A stretch of DNA of 64,000 bases from Paenibacillus melissococcoides (GCA_944800085.1 CALYLO010000006.1:433750-497749); one strand, 5' to 3'; counted from the stretch's first letter, positions 1 through 10,011 are shown. Notes: generated by a model not told the origin, from the sequence alone. Translations and numbers: made by a program.

Positions 1-1
1 C

Positions 2-637
2 ATCGATATCCATGTGCTCGGTTATTTCGTCCGAGTGGAGGACGAGCGGTTCCTGCAGCGGTTGAGCGAGCTGCGCGCGGTCCGGGACCGCCGGAACGAG
101 ATGCTGATCGCGAAGCTGAACGAGTTGGGCATTCCGCTGACGATGGAGGAGGTTCTGTCCGGCCTCCGCCGTCCGCTGTCGCCGGGAGAGACGGTAGGCC
201 GCCCGCATATCGCGGACGCTCTCGTCCGCCGCGGCGCGGTGCGCGACATGCAGGAGGCGTTCGAGCGCTATATCGGCGTCGGCGGGGCGGCTTACGTCAA
301 TCCGCCGCGCATCCGGCCTGGCGAGGCGGTGCGCTGGATTAAGGAAGCGGGAGGCGCCGCCGTGCTCGCTCATCCGGGCATCTACGGCAATGACGAGCTG
401 GTCGCCCGGCTGCTGGATGAATCGCCATGGGACGGCATTGAAGCATGGCATTCGGATCATTCGGCCGCGGACGCGGAGCGGTATTTGCAGTTGGCGGAGC
501 GGCACGGCCTGATCGCGACCGCCGGCTCGGACTTCCATGGCGCGCGGCAGGGGAAGGTGTTCCACGGCGCGCTGGGCGGCCGGCGCGTCGGGCTGGATAC
601 CGTCCGGCGCTTGCGGGAGCGAAGCGGGCGGGATTGA
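2..637 (+). CDS. PHP-domain metal-dependent phosphoesterase, 5-prime truncated by window edge
   Basis: The reading frame is open from the first bases, so the start and the N-terminal metal-binding half (the HxH motif) lie upstream of the window. The visible part ends with the typical C-terminal PHP motifs: an AHPG segment after a helical insert, and a GSDFHG motif carrying the last metal-binding Asp and His. Family members of this layout (YciV/RNase AM-like) hydrolyse 3-prime,5-prime-bisphosphonucleotides or short RNA 5-prime ends. The family assignment is firm; the substrate is inference. No other gene lies close downstream. Confidence 0.8.
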   Translation: MDIHVLGYFVRVEDERFLQRLSELRAVRDRRNEMLIAKLNELGIPLTMEEVLSGLRRPLSPGETVGRPHIADALVRRGAVRDMQEAFERYIGVGGAAYVNPPRIRPGEAVRWIKEAGGAAVLAHPGIYGNDELVARLLDESPWDGIEAWHSDHSAADAERYLQLAERHGLIATAGSDFHGARQGKVFHGALGGRRVGLDTVRRLRERSGRD

Positions 638-664
638 CCCTTTCTTCGTTGCATCTTCTGCAGC

Positions 665-855
665 AGGCAATCCTGCGAAAGTACAGTATTTTTCAAGGGG
701 AACGGCCGATTTGGAGGAAAATCCTGCTAAAGTGCAGGAATCTCCGCCTATTGAGCCCTGACGCGTGGTTGAGACGGGGAAAAGATGCAGTTTTGCAGGA
801 ATCGTTCGCCGCGCATCTGCACTGTTTTGAAAAGATGTAATTTTGCAGGATTTCC
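665..855. repeat. Intergenic cluster of four TCCTGC/GCAGGA palindromic units
   Basis: Four related units begin near 670, 721, 780 and 829 (steps of about 51, 59 and 49 bases). Each carries part or all of a small palindrome of the form TCCTGC-AAAG-TGCAGGA. A second cluster with nearly the same spacing lies at 40928-41112. No convincing gene is seen between 638 and 1024. The function is unknown; these look like a dispersed intergenic repeat family. Confidence 0.5.
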
Positions 856-1024
856 GCCACCGCCGCCGCTTCTTTAACATGACTGTCCCGGACATGCTCC
901 AAACTTGCTGCAGACTTGGCCCAGACATGCTCGGGATCGGCAGGATCATCGTCCCGGAAGGATCGTCTTCTCCCGAAAACGGAACCAAATGCGGAGCCGC
1001 AACGCAGACATGAACGAGAACAAA

Positions 1025-1075
1025 CAAGACGCCTGGAATGAAGGAACCGAATGGTTCCATCTCCCAGGCGTCTTG
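1025..1075 (-). terminator. Rho-independent terminator of rqcH
   Basis: A perfect 12-bp inverted repeat pairs CAAGACGCCTGG (1025-1036) with CCAGGCGTCTTG (1064-1075), and a nested GGAACC/GGTTCC hairpin lies inside it. Read on the minus strand it lies 10 bases after the rqcH stop and is followed by a TTTGTTC run. Confidence 0.75.
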
Positions 1076-1085
1076 CTTTGCTTGC

Positions 1086-2921
1086 TCAACCGCTCGTCTT
1101 GACCGAGACCGGAAGCTGTCCGACCCGATCCGCGTCCGGCGTAATGAACAGCGTCTTCTGCCGCTCGTAGATGACGAAGCCGGGCTTCGCCCCGTTCGGC
1201 TTGCGGACATGGCGGATGAGCGTATAGTCGACGGGGACGAGGCTGGAATGCTTGCCCTGGCTGAAATAGGCCGCCAACTGGGCCGCTTCCTCCAAGGTGG
1301 CGTCCCCGAACCGCTCGCTCCGGATGACGACATGCGAGCCGGGAATGTCCTTCGTGTGGAGCCAGGTGTCGTTCGGCTGGGCCAGCCGGTTGGTAACATA
1401 CTCATTTTGCAAATTGTTTTTACCCACATAGATCGGTATGCCCTCGGAGGAGGTGTAGCAGTATACCGTTGGCCGCCCGTCTTTTTTCTTGCGCTTGCCC
1501 TTCCTTTCCCGAACGCGCAAATAGCCTTCCTGAACAAGCTCCTCCCGAATCTCCTGCGCATCCTGCAGATTGGCTCCCGCAAGCTGATGCAGCAGCATCT
1601 CGAAGTACCGGTTCTCTTCCTCCGCCGCGCGCATCTGCTCCTGCACGACGGCGATGCTGTTCTTCGCCTTGTTGTATTTCTTGAAAAAGCGCTGCGCGTT
1701 GTCGGAAGGCGAGAGCAGCGGGTCAAGCGGGATCGTGATCATGCCTCCCTCCTCATCATAGTAATTCGGAAGCTCGACCGAAGCGTCTCCCTTGCGAAGC
1801 ATATGGAGCGAGGCGAACAGCAGCTCGCCCATCACCCGGTAGCGGTCCGCATCCTTCGCTTCCTCCAATGTCGCTTGAAGCTTCTCCAGTTTTTTCGCGT
1901 TTTTGTCATGCTCCTGTTGGAGGAAGCGGGCCAAGTCGCCTACGCGCTGCTTGATCATGTCCCGTTCGGCCTTGTCGCCATAGAAGGCCTCCATGCAGTC
2001 GCTCATCGACTCATATTCCGTGCGGGTCCCCTCAATATGCGTAAGCGGCAGCGCCGAGAAGTAGGATTTGCCGGCTTCATCCTCGACGAGCGTCGGCTCG
2101 TAACGATGGTCCCGCACCTGTTCCATGATGCGGGAGAAGGCTTCCCACAGCGCCGGACCATCAAGAAGCCTGTCCGCGTCCGCATCCGCTTCCGCCCGGC
2201 CCGCGCCGGCGCGGTACACCATCTCCTCCGCGAGCCGGGGGCTGATCCCGGAAAAGCGGCTCACGAGCCACTTGGAAGCCTGCTTGGCCGGGAGGCCATG
2301 GCTCGTCCCGGCTTCGCCCAACGCCGCGGGAGCTTGATCCGCGGCGGGCCCTCCAGCGGCGGCTTCCTCCCACCATGCGAGGAACTGCTCCGCGTCCGTC
2401 TCGAGCGGATCGGCCTTATGCTGCTCCGGCGGAGCCGTATAGGCGAAGCCCGGCATGACGATGCGGTAGCTGCTGATGGCCGGGGTCACATGGTGAATGC
2501 CGTCCACGATGGCGGCGGTCGCCGCATCAAGCAAAATAATATTACTGTGGCGTCCCGTCAGCTCCACGACGATCGTTTTGATTGCTTCATCCCCCAGCTC
2601 GTCCCGTTGGCGGACGCGGAAGTGCAGGATCCGCTCGCTGCCGATCTGCTCCACTTGCTCGATAATGCCGTTCTCGCAATATTTTCGCATGAGCATGCAG
2701 AACATGGGCGGCTCCGGCGGATTGGTGAAGCTCTCTTCGGTAAAATGCACCCGCGGGTAGGTGGGGTTCGCGGACAGCAGCAGCTTGCGGTTCCGTCCCG
2801 CTGTCCGGATATGAAGCACGATGTCATGTTCGGTCGGCTGATAAATTTTATGAATGCGCGCGCCGATGGTCTGCCGCAGTTCATGCGCCAGGGCGCGGGT
2901 AACGATTCCATCCAATGCCAT
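1086..2921 (-). CDS. rqcH: RqcH (Rqc2/NEMF homologue, FbpA family) ribosome quality control factor
   Basis: 611 residues, close to the 570-580 of Bacillus YloA/RqcH. The N-terminus (MALDGIVTRALAHEL) and the early IHKIYQP segment are typical of the NFACT-N domain. A coiled-coil region lies in the middle, and the C-terminal NFACT-R (DUF814) domain shows IYVGKNN, NDTWLHTKD and GSHVVIR motifs. In Bacillus this protein binds obstructed 50S subunits and recruits tRNA-Ala to add C-terminal alanine tails that mark stalled peptides for degradation. It was also described as a fibronectin-binding protein. It is divergent from the Ca2+-ATPase gene, which is its neighbour in Bacillus too (yloA-yloB). Confidence 0.95.
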   Translation of the reverse strand: MALDGIVTRALAHELRQTIGARIHKIYQPTEHDIVLHIRTAGRNRKLLLSANPTYPRVHFTEESFTNPPEPPMFCMLMRKYCENGIIEQVEQIGSERILHFRVRQRDELGDEAIKTIVVELTGRHSNIILLDAATAAIVDGIHHVTPAISSYRIVMPGFAYTAPPEQHKADPLETDAEQFLAWWEEAAAGGPAADQAPAALGEAGTSHGLPAKQASKWLVSRFSGISPRLAEEMVYRAGAGRAEADADADRLLDGPALWEAFSRIMEQVRDHRYEPTLVEDEAGKSYFSALPLTHIEGTRTEYESMSDCMEAFYGDKAERDMIKQRVGDLARFLQQEHDKNAKKLEKLQATLEEAKDADRYRVMGELLFASLHMLRKGDASVELPNYYDEEGGMITIPLDPLLSPSDNAQRFFKKYNKAKNSIAVVQEQMRAAEEENRYFEMLLHQLAGANLQDAQEIREELVQEGYLRVRERKGKRKKKDGRPTVYCYTSSEGIPIYVGKNNLQNEYVTNRLAQPNDTWLHTKDIPGSHVVIRSERFGDATLEEAAQLAAYFSQGKHSSLVPVDYTLIRHVRKPNGAKPGFVIYERQKTLFITPDADRVGQLPVSVKTSG

Positions 2922-3141
2922 ATTGATTGCTCCTATCCTGCGGGGCCGGGGTCGGTCTCCCGCTCATTTGCCTTATCTCCCTATGATGCCATATTTTTGG
3001 ACAAAACTTAAGAGTTCCGTGCTCACATTGGGATATTTTCTGACTCGTCCGAATAAAGTTACCCTGAAGACCGTTTCTTTGGACGAGTCGGATTGTCCCG
3101 CCAAAGAGGGCCATCTTACGGGAGGAAAGGGGAACGTACCA

Positions 3142-5952
3142 ATGGATCAATTAAAATGGCACCAGTCAACGGCCGAAGACTTGCTGAACACGTTGGGGGT
3201 CCACGCCGATCAAGGCTTGACTGAGGAAGATGCGGCGGCGAGAAGGGAGCGATACGGATCCAACGAGTTGTCGGCAGGGCGGCGCGTTTCGCCGATAACG
3301 TTATTTTTGAATCAATTCAAAGATTTCATGGTGCTCATTTTGGCGGGGGCGACTCTCGTCTCGGGCATGCTCGGCGAATATTTGGACTCGATTACGATTA
3401 TCGCGATTATTTTGCTGAACGGCGTGCTTGGATTCATTCAGGAGTTCCGGGCCGAGCGCTCGCTGACCGCCTTGAAGCAGCTATCCGCGCCGACGGCCAA
3501 AGTGATGCGCTCCGGCACGGTAAGCCACATTCCTGCCAATCAGCTCGTTCCCGGCGATATCGTTCTGCTGGAGAGCGGCGATCGCGTTCCGGCCGATATT
3601 CGCTGGGTGGAGACTAATAGCTGCTATGTCGAGGAATCGACCCTGACGGGCGAATCGGTTCCGGTCAGCAAGCATCATCATCGGATTCCGGAAGCGGATC
3701 TGCCCCTCGGAGATCAGAAAAATATTGGCTTCATGGGCACGATGGTGACGCGGGGGACCGGGAAAGGCGTCGTCATTCGCACGGGAATGGATACCGAGAT
3801 GGGGAAGATCGCTCATCTGATCGAAAATACAGAAACGATGGATACGCCGCTGCAGCATCGGCTGGAGCAGCTTGGCAAGATACTCATTATCGTGGCGCTT
3901 ATCCTCACCGTCATGGTCGTCGTTGCGGGCATCATGCACGGCCAGCCCGCCCTTGCCATGTTCCTGGCCGGGGTCAGTCTGGCGGTGGCCGCCATACCGG
4001 AAGGGCTGCCGGCCATCGTGACGATTGCGCTGTCGCTTGGAGTCCAGCGCATGATCAAGCGCAAGGCGATCGTGCGCAAGCTGCCTTCGGTGGAGACGCT
4101 GGGCTGCGCCTCCGTCATTTGCTCCGACAAGACCGGGACGCTGACGCAGAACAAAATGACGGTGACCCGGATGTGGCTTGGCGGACGTCTGCTGGAGGTG
4201 ACCGGAGAAGGCTTCGAGCCGCACGGTCAAGTGTGCGAGAAGGGAAAGCCGATTGAGCTCAAGCATGATCAGGAGCTGCGCCGCTTCCTGCAGATTAGCG
4301 CGCTCTGCAACAATGCGAGCCTGACGGAAACGTACCCGGAGGAGATGCGTTCGGCGAGAGGGGGGCGCAAGGGGGACAAGGCGGCCGAACCGGAAGATCT
4401 CAAGGCCGTCTGGAACGTGACGGGCGATCCGACGGAAGGCGCGCTGCTCGTCCTCGCGGCCAAGCTGGGCATGACGCCGAGAGCGCTGCAAGGCATGTAC
4501 GAACGGACGCAGGAGTACCCGTTCGATTCCGAGCGCAAGCGGATGTCGGTCGTCGTCACGCATCAGGGAGGACGCCACATCTTGACCAAAGGCGCGCCGG
4601 ATGTGCTGCTGGACCGCTGCAAATATATGCTGTGGGATGGCAAGGTGGTGCCGTTCACGGGAACGCTGAGGCAGAAGGTGCTGGCGGAGAACGAGGCGAT
4701 GGCGAAGCAGGCTTTGCGCGTGCTCGGCCTGGCGTACCGCGAGCTGAAGCCGCATGAGACAATTCATGATGAAGCGGAAGCCGAGTCCCAACTCGTGTTC
4801 GTCGGACTGGCCGGCATGATCGATCCGCCGCGCCGCGAAGTGCGCGAAGCGATCAGCTTGTGCCGCCGCGCCGGCATCAAGACCGTGATGATTACGGGAG
4901 ATCATCAGACGACGGCGGAAGCGATCGCGAATCAGCTCGGCATCATTCCCCGGGGCGGCATGAGCGTGAACGGGGCTCAACTTGCCGGGATGGATGACGA
5001 AGCGCTGGACAAAGTCGTCGATAACGTCTATGTCTATGCCCGCGTGTCGCCGGAGCATAAACTGCGTATCGTCAAATCATTGCAGCGCCAAGGCCATGTC
5101 GTCGCGATGACAGGCGACGGAGTGAACGACGCGCCGGCAATCAAGGCCGCGGATATCGGCATCGCGATGGGCGTGGCCGGCACGGATGTGTCGAAGGAAG
5201 CTTCGTCGCTTATTCTGAGCGATGACAACTTCGCCACCATCGTCGCCGCCATTGAGGAAGGGCGCGGCATCTACGAGAACATCCGCAAGTTCATCCGCTA
5301 TTTGCTTGCTTCCAATGTAGGCGAGATTTTGGTCATGTTCCTGGCGATGATGATGGGGCTGCCGCTGCCGCTCGTGCCGATTCAGATTTTGTGGGTCAAT
5401 CTCGTGACCGACGGGCTGCCGGCGATGGCCCTCGGCGTCGATCAGCCGGAGAAGGATCTGATGGAGCATCGTCCGCGTTCAGCGAAGGAGAATATCTTCG
5501 CCCGCCGTCTCGGCTGGAAAATCATCAGCCGCGGCATTCTTATCGGCGTCTGTACGCTGATCGCGTTCTGGCTGACGCTGCAGGTCGATCCCGGCAGCGC
5601 CGCCCAGCTGACGAAGGCGCAGACGGTCGCCTTCTCCACTTTGGTGCTTGCCCAACTGATTCACGTCTTCGATTGCCGGAGCTCGCGGTCGATTTTCCAT
5701 CGCAACCTGTTCCAGAATAAATATCTGGTGCTCGCCGTGATCTCCTCCTTGATTCTGCTGCTCGGGGTGCTGTATATCGAACCGCTTCAGCCGATATTCA
5801 AGACGGTTCCGCTCGGCTTCCGGGAATGGGCGATTACCTTCGTCATGGCCGGGATACCGACCTTCCTGCTCGGCATCGGCTCGGTGATGAGCGGCCAGAA
5901 GAAGAAGCCTTCCGGCGGCAGACCCGCTTATCCGAAGCGTCATGCGGCATAA
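3142..5952 (+). CDS. Calcium-translocating P-type ATPase (SERCA-like, YloB homologue)
   Basis: 936 residues from the ATG at 3142, chosen because a strong GGAGGAAAGGGG ribosome site precedes it and the protein begins with the family's cation-ATPase N-terminal domain. Visible motifs are TGES in the actuator domain, PEGLP in M4, the phosphorylation site DKTGTLT, KGAPD in the nucleotide-binding domain and TGDGVNDAPA in the P domain. Ten membrane segments are expected, including the pairs around residues 60-105 and 260-310 and six at the C-terminus. It should pump Ca2+ out of the cytoplasm using ATP. Bacillus YloB is expressed in sporulation and is slightly shorter (about 890). The ORF stays open upstream of the ATG but that stretch is not family-like. 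Confidence 0.93.
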   Translation: MDQLKWHQSTAEDLLNTLGVHADQGLTEEDAAARRERYGSNELSAGRRVSPITLFLNQFKDFMVLILAGATLVSGMLGEYLDSITIIAIILLNGVLGFIQEFRAERSLTALKQLSAPTAKVMRSGTVSHIPANQLVPGDIVLLESGDRVPADIRWVETNSCYVEESTLTGESVPVSKHHHRIPEADLPLGDQKNIGFMGTMVTRGTGKGVVIRTGMDTEMGKIAHLIENTETMDTPLQHRLEQLGKILIIVALILTVMVVVAGIMHGQPALAMFLAGVSLAVAAIPEGLPAIVTIALSLGVQRMIKRKAIVRKLPSVETLGCASVICSDKTGTLTQNKMTVTRMWLGGRLLEVTGEGFEPHGQVCEKGKPIELKHDQELRRFLQISALCNNASLTETYPEEMRSARGGRKGDKAAEPEDLKAVWNVTGDPTEGALLVLAAKLGMTPRALQGMYERTQEYPFDSERKRMSVVVTHQGGRHILTKGAPDVLLDRCKYMLWDGKVVPFTGTLRQKVLAENEAMAKQALRVLGLAYRELKPHETIHDEAEAESQLVFVGLAGMIDPPRREVREAISLCRRAGIKTVMITGDHQTTAEAIANQLGIIPRGGMSVNGAQLAGMDDEALDKVVDNVYVYARVSPEHKLRIVKSLQRQGHVVAMTGDGVNDAPAIKAADIGIAMGVAGTDVSKEASSLILSDDNFATIVAAIEEGRGIYENIRKFIRYLLASNVGEILVMFLAMMMGLPLPLVPIQILWVNLVTDGLPAMALGVDQPEKDLMEHRPRSAKENIFARRLGWKIISRGILIGVCTLIAFWLTLQVDPGSAAQLTKAQTVAFSTLVLAQLIHVFDCRSSRSIFHRNLFQNKYLVLAVISSLILLLGVLYIEPLQPIFKTVPLGFREWAITFVMAGIPTFLLGIGSVMSGQKKKPSGGRPAYPKRHAA

Positions 5953-6070
5953 CCATAGTATTTTTATTCATTATGCGGTATGATGGTAGGAAATGGACCG
6001 GAGGACGCTGCGCGGCCGCCGTGCCGGCATCAGTCCGGGCGCATAAGCTGTGAACTGCACCGATGCACTG

Positions 6071-6099
6071 AAGACGCTCCCGTCGGAGCGTCTTTTATT
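6071..6099 (+). terminator. Rho-independent terminator after the Ca2+-ATPase gene
   Basis: A 10-bp perfect stem (AAGACGCTCC / GGAGCGTCTT) with a 4-base loop CGTC runs into TTTTATT. It lies about 120 bases after the ATPase stop and upstream of the next gene. It would separate the two transcription units. Confidence 0.75.
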
Positions 6100-6174
6100 T
6101 CAAGAAGCGCCGTTTCTTGATAAAATGGGGTAGATGACGCAGACATAGAAGATTGGGAGAAGGGTGGAGACGGG

Positions 6175-8076
6175 ATGAAGGACTTGCGTCAAGTGCTGCA
6201 AGGGGAAATTATTGTCGGTGACGGGGCCATGGGCACCTATTTATATCAATTGGGCTACCCGGTAGGGATCTCCTATGAATCGCTCAACATCAGCGAGCCG
6301 GAACGGATCCGGGACATTCACCGTGAATACGTGAGCGCAGGCGCCCGGCTCCTGGAGACGAATACATTTACGGCGAACCGCGAGAAGCTGTCGAAGCATG
6401 GAATGGAGAAGCAGGTGAAGGCGATTAACCGGGCCGCGGCCCGGCTGGCGCGCGAGGCGGCGGGAGGCCAAGCCTATGTAGTAGGGGCGTTGGGGTCGAT
6501 CCGTGCCGGCAAGCGGGAAAATATCGAGACGGATCAAGTCAAACGCGACTATACCGAGCAGCTGTCGGCCTTGCTGGAAGAGGGCGTCGACGGGATCATG
6601 TTCGAGACGTTCTACGATATGGAGGAAATGAAGCTGGCGGTTCAGATCGTGCGTGCCTTGGACGACCGCATTCCGATCATCTGCCAATTCGCGGTCGAGG
6701 AGTCGCATCGGACGAAGGACGGCCTTCGTCTGTTGGATGCGTTCCGCCTGCTGCGCGAAGAGGGCGCCGACATCGTCGGATTGAACTGCCGCATGGGGCC
6801 GAACGGTCTGATGCGGGCGATGGAGGATCTCACCGGTCGGCTGGCGCTGCCGATGTCGGCCTTCCCGAATGCCGGTCTGCCGGATTATGTGGACGGTAGG
6901 TACAACTTCGTGGCTACGGCCGACTATATGGCAGAGAGCGCCGTGCGCTTCGCCGAATTGGGCGCGCGCATTATCGGAGGCTGCTGCGGGACGACGCCCG
7001 AGCATATTCAGGCGATAGCGCTTGCCCTCGCTGACGTGGAGGCTCCGGCCCTTCCTGCGCTGGCCGAGGAGGAGGCGCAGGCCCAGGCCGTTCCGCCGCT
7101 CGAGATCGGAGAGCGCGGCGCCGGGCCGGTGCCCGGGCAGGGGACGGCGGCGCGCGGGCCGTCGCTTGTCGATACGGTCCGTGAACGCCATACCGTCATC
7201 GTGGAGCTGGATCCGCCGCGCGATCTGGACATCGCGAAGTTCATGCTGGGCGCGCAGGCGCTGAAGGACGCGGGGGCCGACGCGCTGACGCTGGCCGACA
7301 ACTCGCTTGCCGTCACCCGGATGAGCAACATGGCGCTCGGTTATTTGGCGCTCGACAAGGTCGGCATCCGGCCGCTCATCCATATCGCCTGCCGGGATCG
7401 CAACCTGATCGGCACGCAGTCCCATATGATGGGCCTGGATGCGCTCGGCATCGATCATGTGCTCGCGGTAACCGGGGATCCGGCCCGGTTCGGCGATCTG
7501 CCGGATTCCAGCTCGGTCTATGATCTGACCTCCTTCGAGATTATCCGCATGATCAAGCAGTTGAATGCGGGACTCGCCTTCTCGGGCAAGGCGTTGAAGC
7601 AGCGCGCGAATTTTGTGGTCGGGGCTGCGTTCAACCCGAACGTCAAGCATCTGAACAAGGCGATCGAGCGCTTGGAGCGCAAAATCGAGGCCGGCGCGGA
7701 CTATATTATGACGCAGCCGGTATATGACGCTTCCTTGATCGAGCGGATTGCGGAAGGGACGAAGCATTTGAATGTGCCGGTCTTCCTCGGCATCATGCCG
7801 CTGGCCAGCGGACGGAATGCGGAATACCTTCATAATGAAGTGCCGGGCATCCATCTCTCGGACGAGGTGCGGGAACGAATGAAGGGACTCGAGGGGGAGA
7901 GCGGGCGCCGGGAGGGCGTGGCCATCGCCAAGGAGCTGCTGGATGTGGCGATGAAGCATTTCAACGGAATCTACTTCATGACCCCGTTCATGTTCTACGA
8001 GATGACCGTCGAGCTGACGGAGCATGTGTGGCAAAAAGCGGAACGCCCGACCGACCCCTTGTATCGTTATACGTAA
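6175..8076 (+). CDS. Bifunctional homocysteine S-methyltransferase / methylenetetrahydrofolate reductase (YitJ type)
   Basis: 633 residues in two modules. Residues 1-290 form a homocysteine methyltransferase barrel with GDGAMGT near the N-terminus and the zinc-ligand cysteines GLNCR (about 204) and GGCCGT (about 270). After an Ala/Pro/Glu-rich linker (about 290-335), residues 340-620 are a MetF-type reductase with AVTGDPARFG and TQPVYD motifs. The protein is expected to make methylene-THF into methyl-THF and to transfer methyl groups to homocysteine, giving methionine. Start ATG follows GGTGGAGA. In Bacillus yitJ carries an S-box riboswitch; I see none in the leader here. Confidence 0.93.
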   Translation: MKDLRQVLQGEIIVGDGAMGTYLYQLGYPVGISYESLNISEPERIRDIHREYVSAGARLLETNTFTANREKLSKHGMEKQVKAINRAAARLAREAAGGQAYVVGALGSIRAGKRENIETDQVKRDYTEQLSALLEEGVDGIMFETFYDMEEMKLAVQIVRALDDRIPIICQFAVEESHRTKDGLRLLDAFRLLREEGADIVGLNCRMGPNGLMRAMEDLTGRLALPMSAFPNAGLPDYVDGRYNFVATADYMAESAVRFAELGARIIGGCCGTTPEHIQAIALALADVEAPALPALAEEEAQAQAVPPLEIGERGAGPVPGQGTAARGPSLVDTVRERHTVIVELDPPRDLDIAKFMLGAQALKDAGADALTLADNSLAVTRMSNMALGYLALDKVGIRPLIHIACRDRNLIGTQSHMMGLDALGIDHVLAVTGDPARFGDLPDSSSVYDLTSFEIIRMIKQLNAGLAFSGKALKQRANFVVGAAFNPNVKHLNKAIERLERKIEAGADYIMTQPVYDASLIERIAEGTKHLNVPVFLGIMPLASGRNAEYLHNEVPGIHLSDEVRERMKGLEGESGRREGVAIAKELLDVAMKHFNGIYFMTPFMFYEMTVELTEHVWQKAERPTDPLYRYT

Positions 8077-8108
8077 TGAATTAAAATAGGATAATGGATG
8101 TGGTACCC

Positions 8109-8993
8109 ATGGTATACAGCATGACCGGTTACGGCCAGTCCGTCCGAACCGTCGGCGGATACAAGATTACGATTGAAGCGAAGTCCGTTAACCATCGTTA
8201 TTGCGAGATCATGCTGCGCATGCCGCGTGAATGGACAAGCTGCGAGGAGCCTTTGCGCCGACTCGTTCAGCAGTCCGTCAAGCGCGGGCGGGTAGACGTG
8301 TTTATTAACAGAGAGCGTGAAGGGGAAGCGAAGACGGCGGTAGCCATCAATGAGCAGACCGTGGAGGCCTATATGGAGGCCAGCCGGCTGCTTCGTGACC
8401 GATACGGCGTCTCCGGGGAGATGACCGTCAATGACTGGCTTCGCTTGCCAGATGTATTTACCATCCAGGAAGAGCAACCGCTGTCCGGAGAAGAGCTGCT
8501 TCGCGAGCTGGAATCCGGCCTGCTGGAGGCGATGGATGGTTTATGTCGGATGCGGGTCATGGAAGGCAACCACCTCGCCCAGGATATGAAGGAACGACTG
8601 GACCGCCTGGAGTCGTTGCATGCGGACATTTCCACACGGGCTCCGCTCGTCGTTGCCGAGTATCGCGCCAAGCTGCAACAGCGGATAGAGCAACTGCTGG
8701 ATGCCGAGTCTTCCTTGGACGAATATAAGTTCGGCATGGAGGTAGCTCTGTTTGCGGATCGCTCCAACATCGATGAAGAATTGACGCGGCTACAGAGTCA
8801 TTTCAACCAGTTCAGACAGCTGCTGGACAGCACGGAACCGATCGGAAGGAAGCTCGATTTTCTCATCCAGGAGATGAACCGGGAAGCGAACACCATCGGT
8901 TCCAAGGCGAACCATCTGGAGATTATCAACCATGTCGTAGACATGAAGGCAGAGTTGGAAAAGATTCGCGAACAAGCCGCGAACATGGAATAA
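8109..8993 (+). CDS. yicC: YicC/YloC family endoribonuclease
   Basis: 294 residues. It begins [10 protein letters not shown], the signature YicC N-terminus, and ends with the conserved DUF1732 segment containing [11 protein letters not shown] and a helical tail. YicC-type proteins are reported as endoribonucleases (YloC in Bacillus, YicC acting on RyhB in Escherichia coli). It stands before remA and gmk exactly as in Bacillus (yloC-remA-gmk). An alternative ATG at 8094 would add five residues; the family N-terminus favours 8109. Confidence 0.9.
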   Translation: MVYSMTGYGQSVRTVGGYKITIEAKSVNHRYCEIMLRMPREWTSCEEPLRRLVQQSVKRGRVDVFINREREGEAKTAVAINEQTVEAYMEASRLLRDRYGVSGEMTVNDWLRLPDVFTIQEEQPLSGEELLRELESGLLEAMDGLCRMRVMEGNHLAQDMKERLDRLESLHADISTRAPLVVAEYRAKLQQRIEQLLDAESSLDEYKFGMEVALFADRSNIDEELTRLQSHFNQFRQLLDSTEPIGRKLDFLIQEMNREANTIGSKANHLEIINHVVDMKAELEKIREQAANME

Positions 8994-9028
8994 ATATGGA
9001 GCGTTCGAAAGTAGAGGGAGGACCTGTA

Positions 9029-9289
9029 ATGGCCATTAAACTGATTAATATCGGTTTTGGTAACATCGTATCTGCCAACCGTATCATCTCAATCGTGAGC
9101 CCGGAATCGGCTCCTATCAAAAGAATCATCCAGGAAGCGCGCGATCGTCACATGCTGATTGACGCGACCTACGGCCGCCGCACCCGCGCGGTCATCATTA
9201 CGGACAGCGACCATGTCATTTTGTCCGCGGTCCAGCCGGAGACGGTAGCGCATCGCTTATCAACAAAGGATGACGACAACGACGAATAA
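9029..9289 (+). CDS. remA: RemA family biofilm-matrix transcription activator
   Basis: 86 residues starting [12 protein letters not shown] after an AGGGAGGACC ribosome site; this N-terminus is nearly invariant in RemA (YlzA). A conserved stretch [10 protein letters not shown] lies in the second half. In Bacillus RemA is a small DNA-binding activator of extracellular-matrix operons. It is followed after 13 bases by gmk, the Bacillus order. Confidence 0.93.
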   Translation: MAIKLINIGFGNIVSANRIISIVSPESAPIKRIIQEARDRHMLIDATYGRRTRAVIITDSDHVILSAVQPETVAHRLSTKDDDNDE

Positions 9290-9302
9290 AATGGAGATGA
9301 AC

Positions 9303-9881
9303 ATGAAGAAAGGATTTTTGATTGTGCTATCCGGCCCTTCCGGCGTCGGCAAAGGCACGGTATGCAAATCTTTATTGAAGCGGCTGCCCGATCTAATTTA
9401 TTCGGTGTCCGCCACAACGCGCCAGCCCCGCCAAGGGGAAGTCGATGGAGTGAACTATTTCTTCAAGTCGCGGGAAGAGTTTCTGGATATGATCGAGAAT
9501 GACAAGCTGCTGGAGCATGCCGAATATGTGGGCAACTATTACGGCACCCCGCGCGACTTCGTGGAGCAGACACTGAACGAAGGGCAGGACATCATTCTGG
9601 AGATCGAGGTGCAGGGCGCGTTGAAGGTGAAGGAGAAGTTCCCGAACGGGATCTTCATCTTCCTGCTGCCTCCGTCCCTGGACGAGCTGGAGGATCGGAT
9701 ACGCGGCCGGGGCACCGAGAACGATACGGTCATCGATCACCGCATGACGGCGGCGGTCGAGGAAATGGCCATGATGGCGAATTACGATTACGCCGTCGTG
9801 AACGATGAGATCGACTTGGCGTGCAAACGTATAGAGAGCATTATTATAGCCGAACATTGTAAAATCAGGCCTAATCGGTAA
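9303..9881 (+). CDS. gmk: Guanylate kinase
   Basis: 192 residues. The P-loop [10 protein letters not shown] near residue 9, the GMP-binding segment [14 protein letters not shown] (about 34-47) and the Y-G-T-P substrate motif identify it. It phosphorylates GMP to GDP with ATP in the cytoplasm. The start at 9303 is chosen over upstream in-frame ATGs because GGAGATG lies at proper distance and [14 protein letters not shown] matches the family start. Confidence 0.95.
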   Translation: MKKGFLIVLSGPSGVGKGTVCKSLLKRLPDLIYSVSATTRQPRQGEVDGVNYFFKSREEFLDMIENDKLLEHAEYVGNYYGTPRDFVEQTLNEGQDIILEIEVQGALKVKEKFPNGIFIFLLPPSLDELEDRIRGRGTENDTVIDHRMTAAVEEMAMMANYDYAVVNDEIDLACKRIESIIIAEHCKIRPNR

Positions 9882-10011
9882 GACGGCAGTCAGCGGGGCG
9901 CACTTTCCATAAAGTGTGCCTCGTCACGCGCTGCGCAGGATTCGAGGTTGAGTAAGAAGCGGTCCCGGCGGCAAGGGGCATCGGGACAAGCAGGAGAAGG
10001 AGTGCGGAACT

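Noticed and set aside
5953-6174. SAM riboswitch upstream of the YitJ-type gene
   Set aside because: The only stable hairpin is a simple terminator with CGTC loop, and the conserved S-box core words are absent.
6241-8034. Long antisense open frame opposite the YitJ-type gene
   Set aside because: High GC and biased codon use create shadow frames opposite real genes; no motif, and the sense gene is certain. The same holds for long antisense frames at 1038-3011, 3481-5058, 11940-13658, 28766-31483, 33524-35188 and 39785-41077.
9896-9925. Hairpin GGCGCACTTT/AAAGTGTGCC after gmk as a terminator
   Set aside because: It lacks a following T-run; rpoZ is likely co-transcribed.
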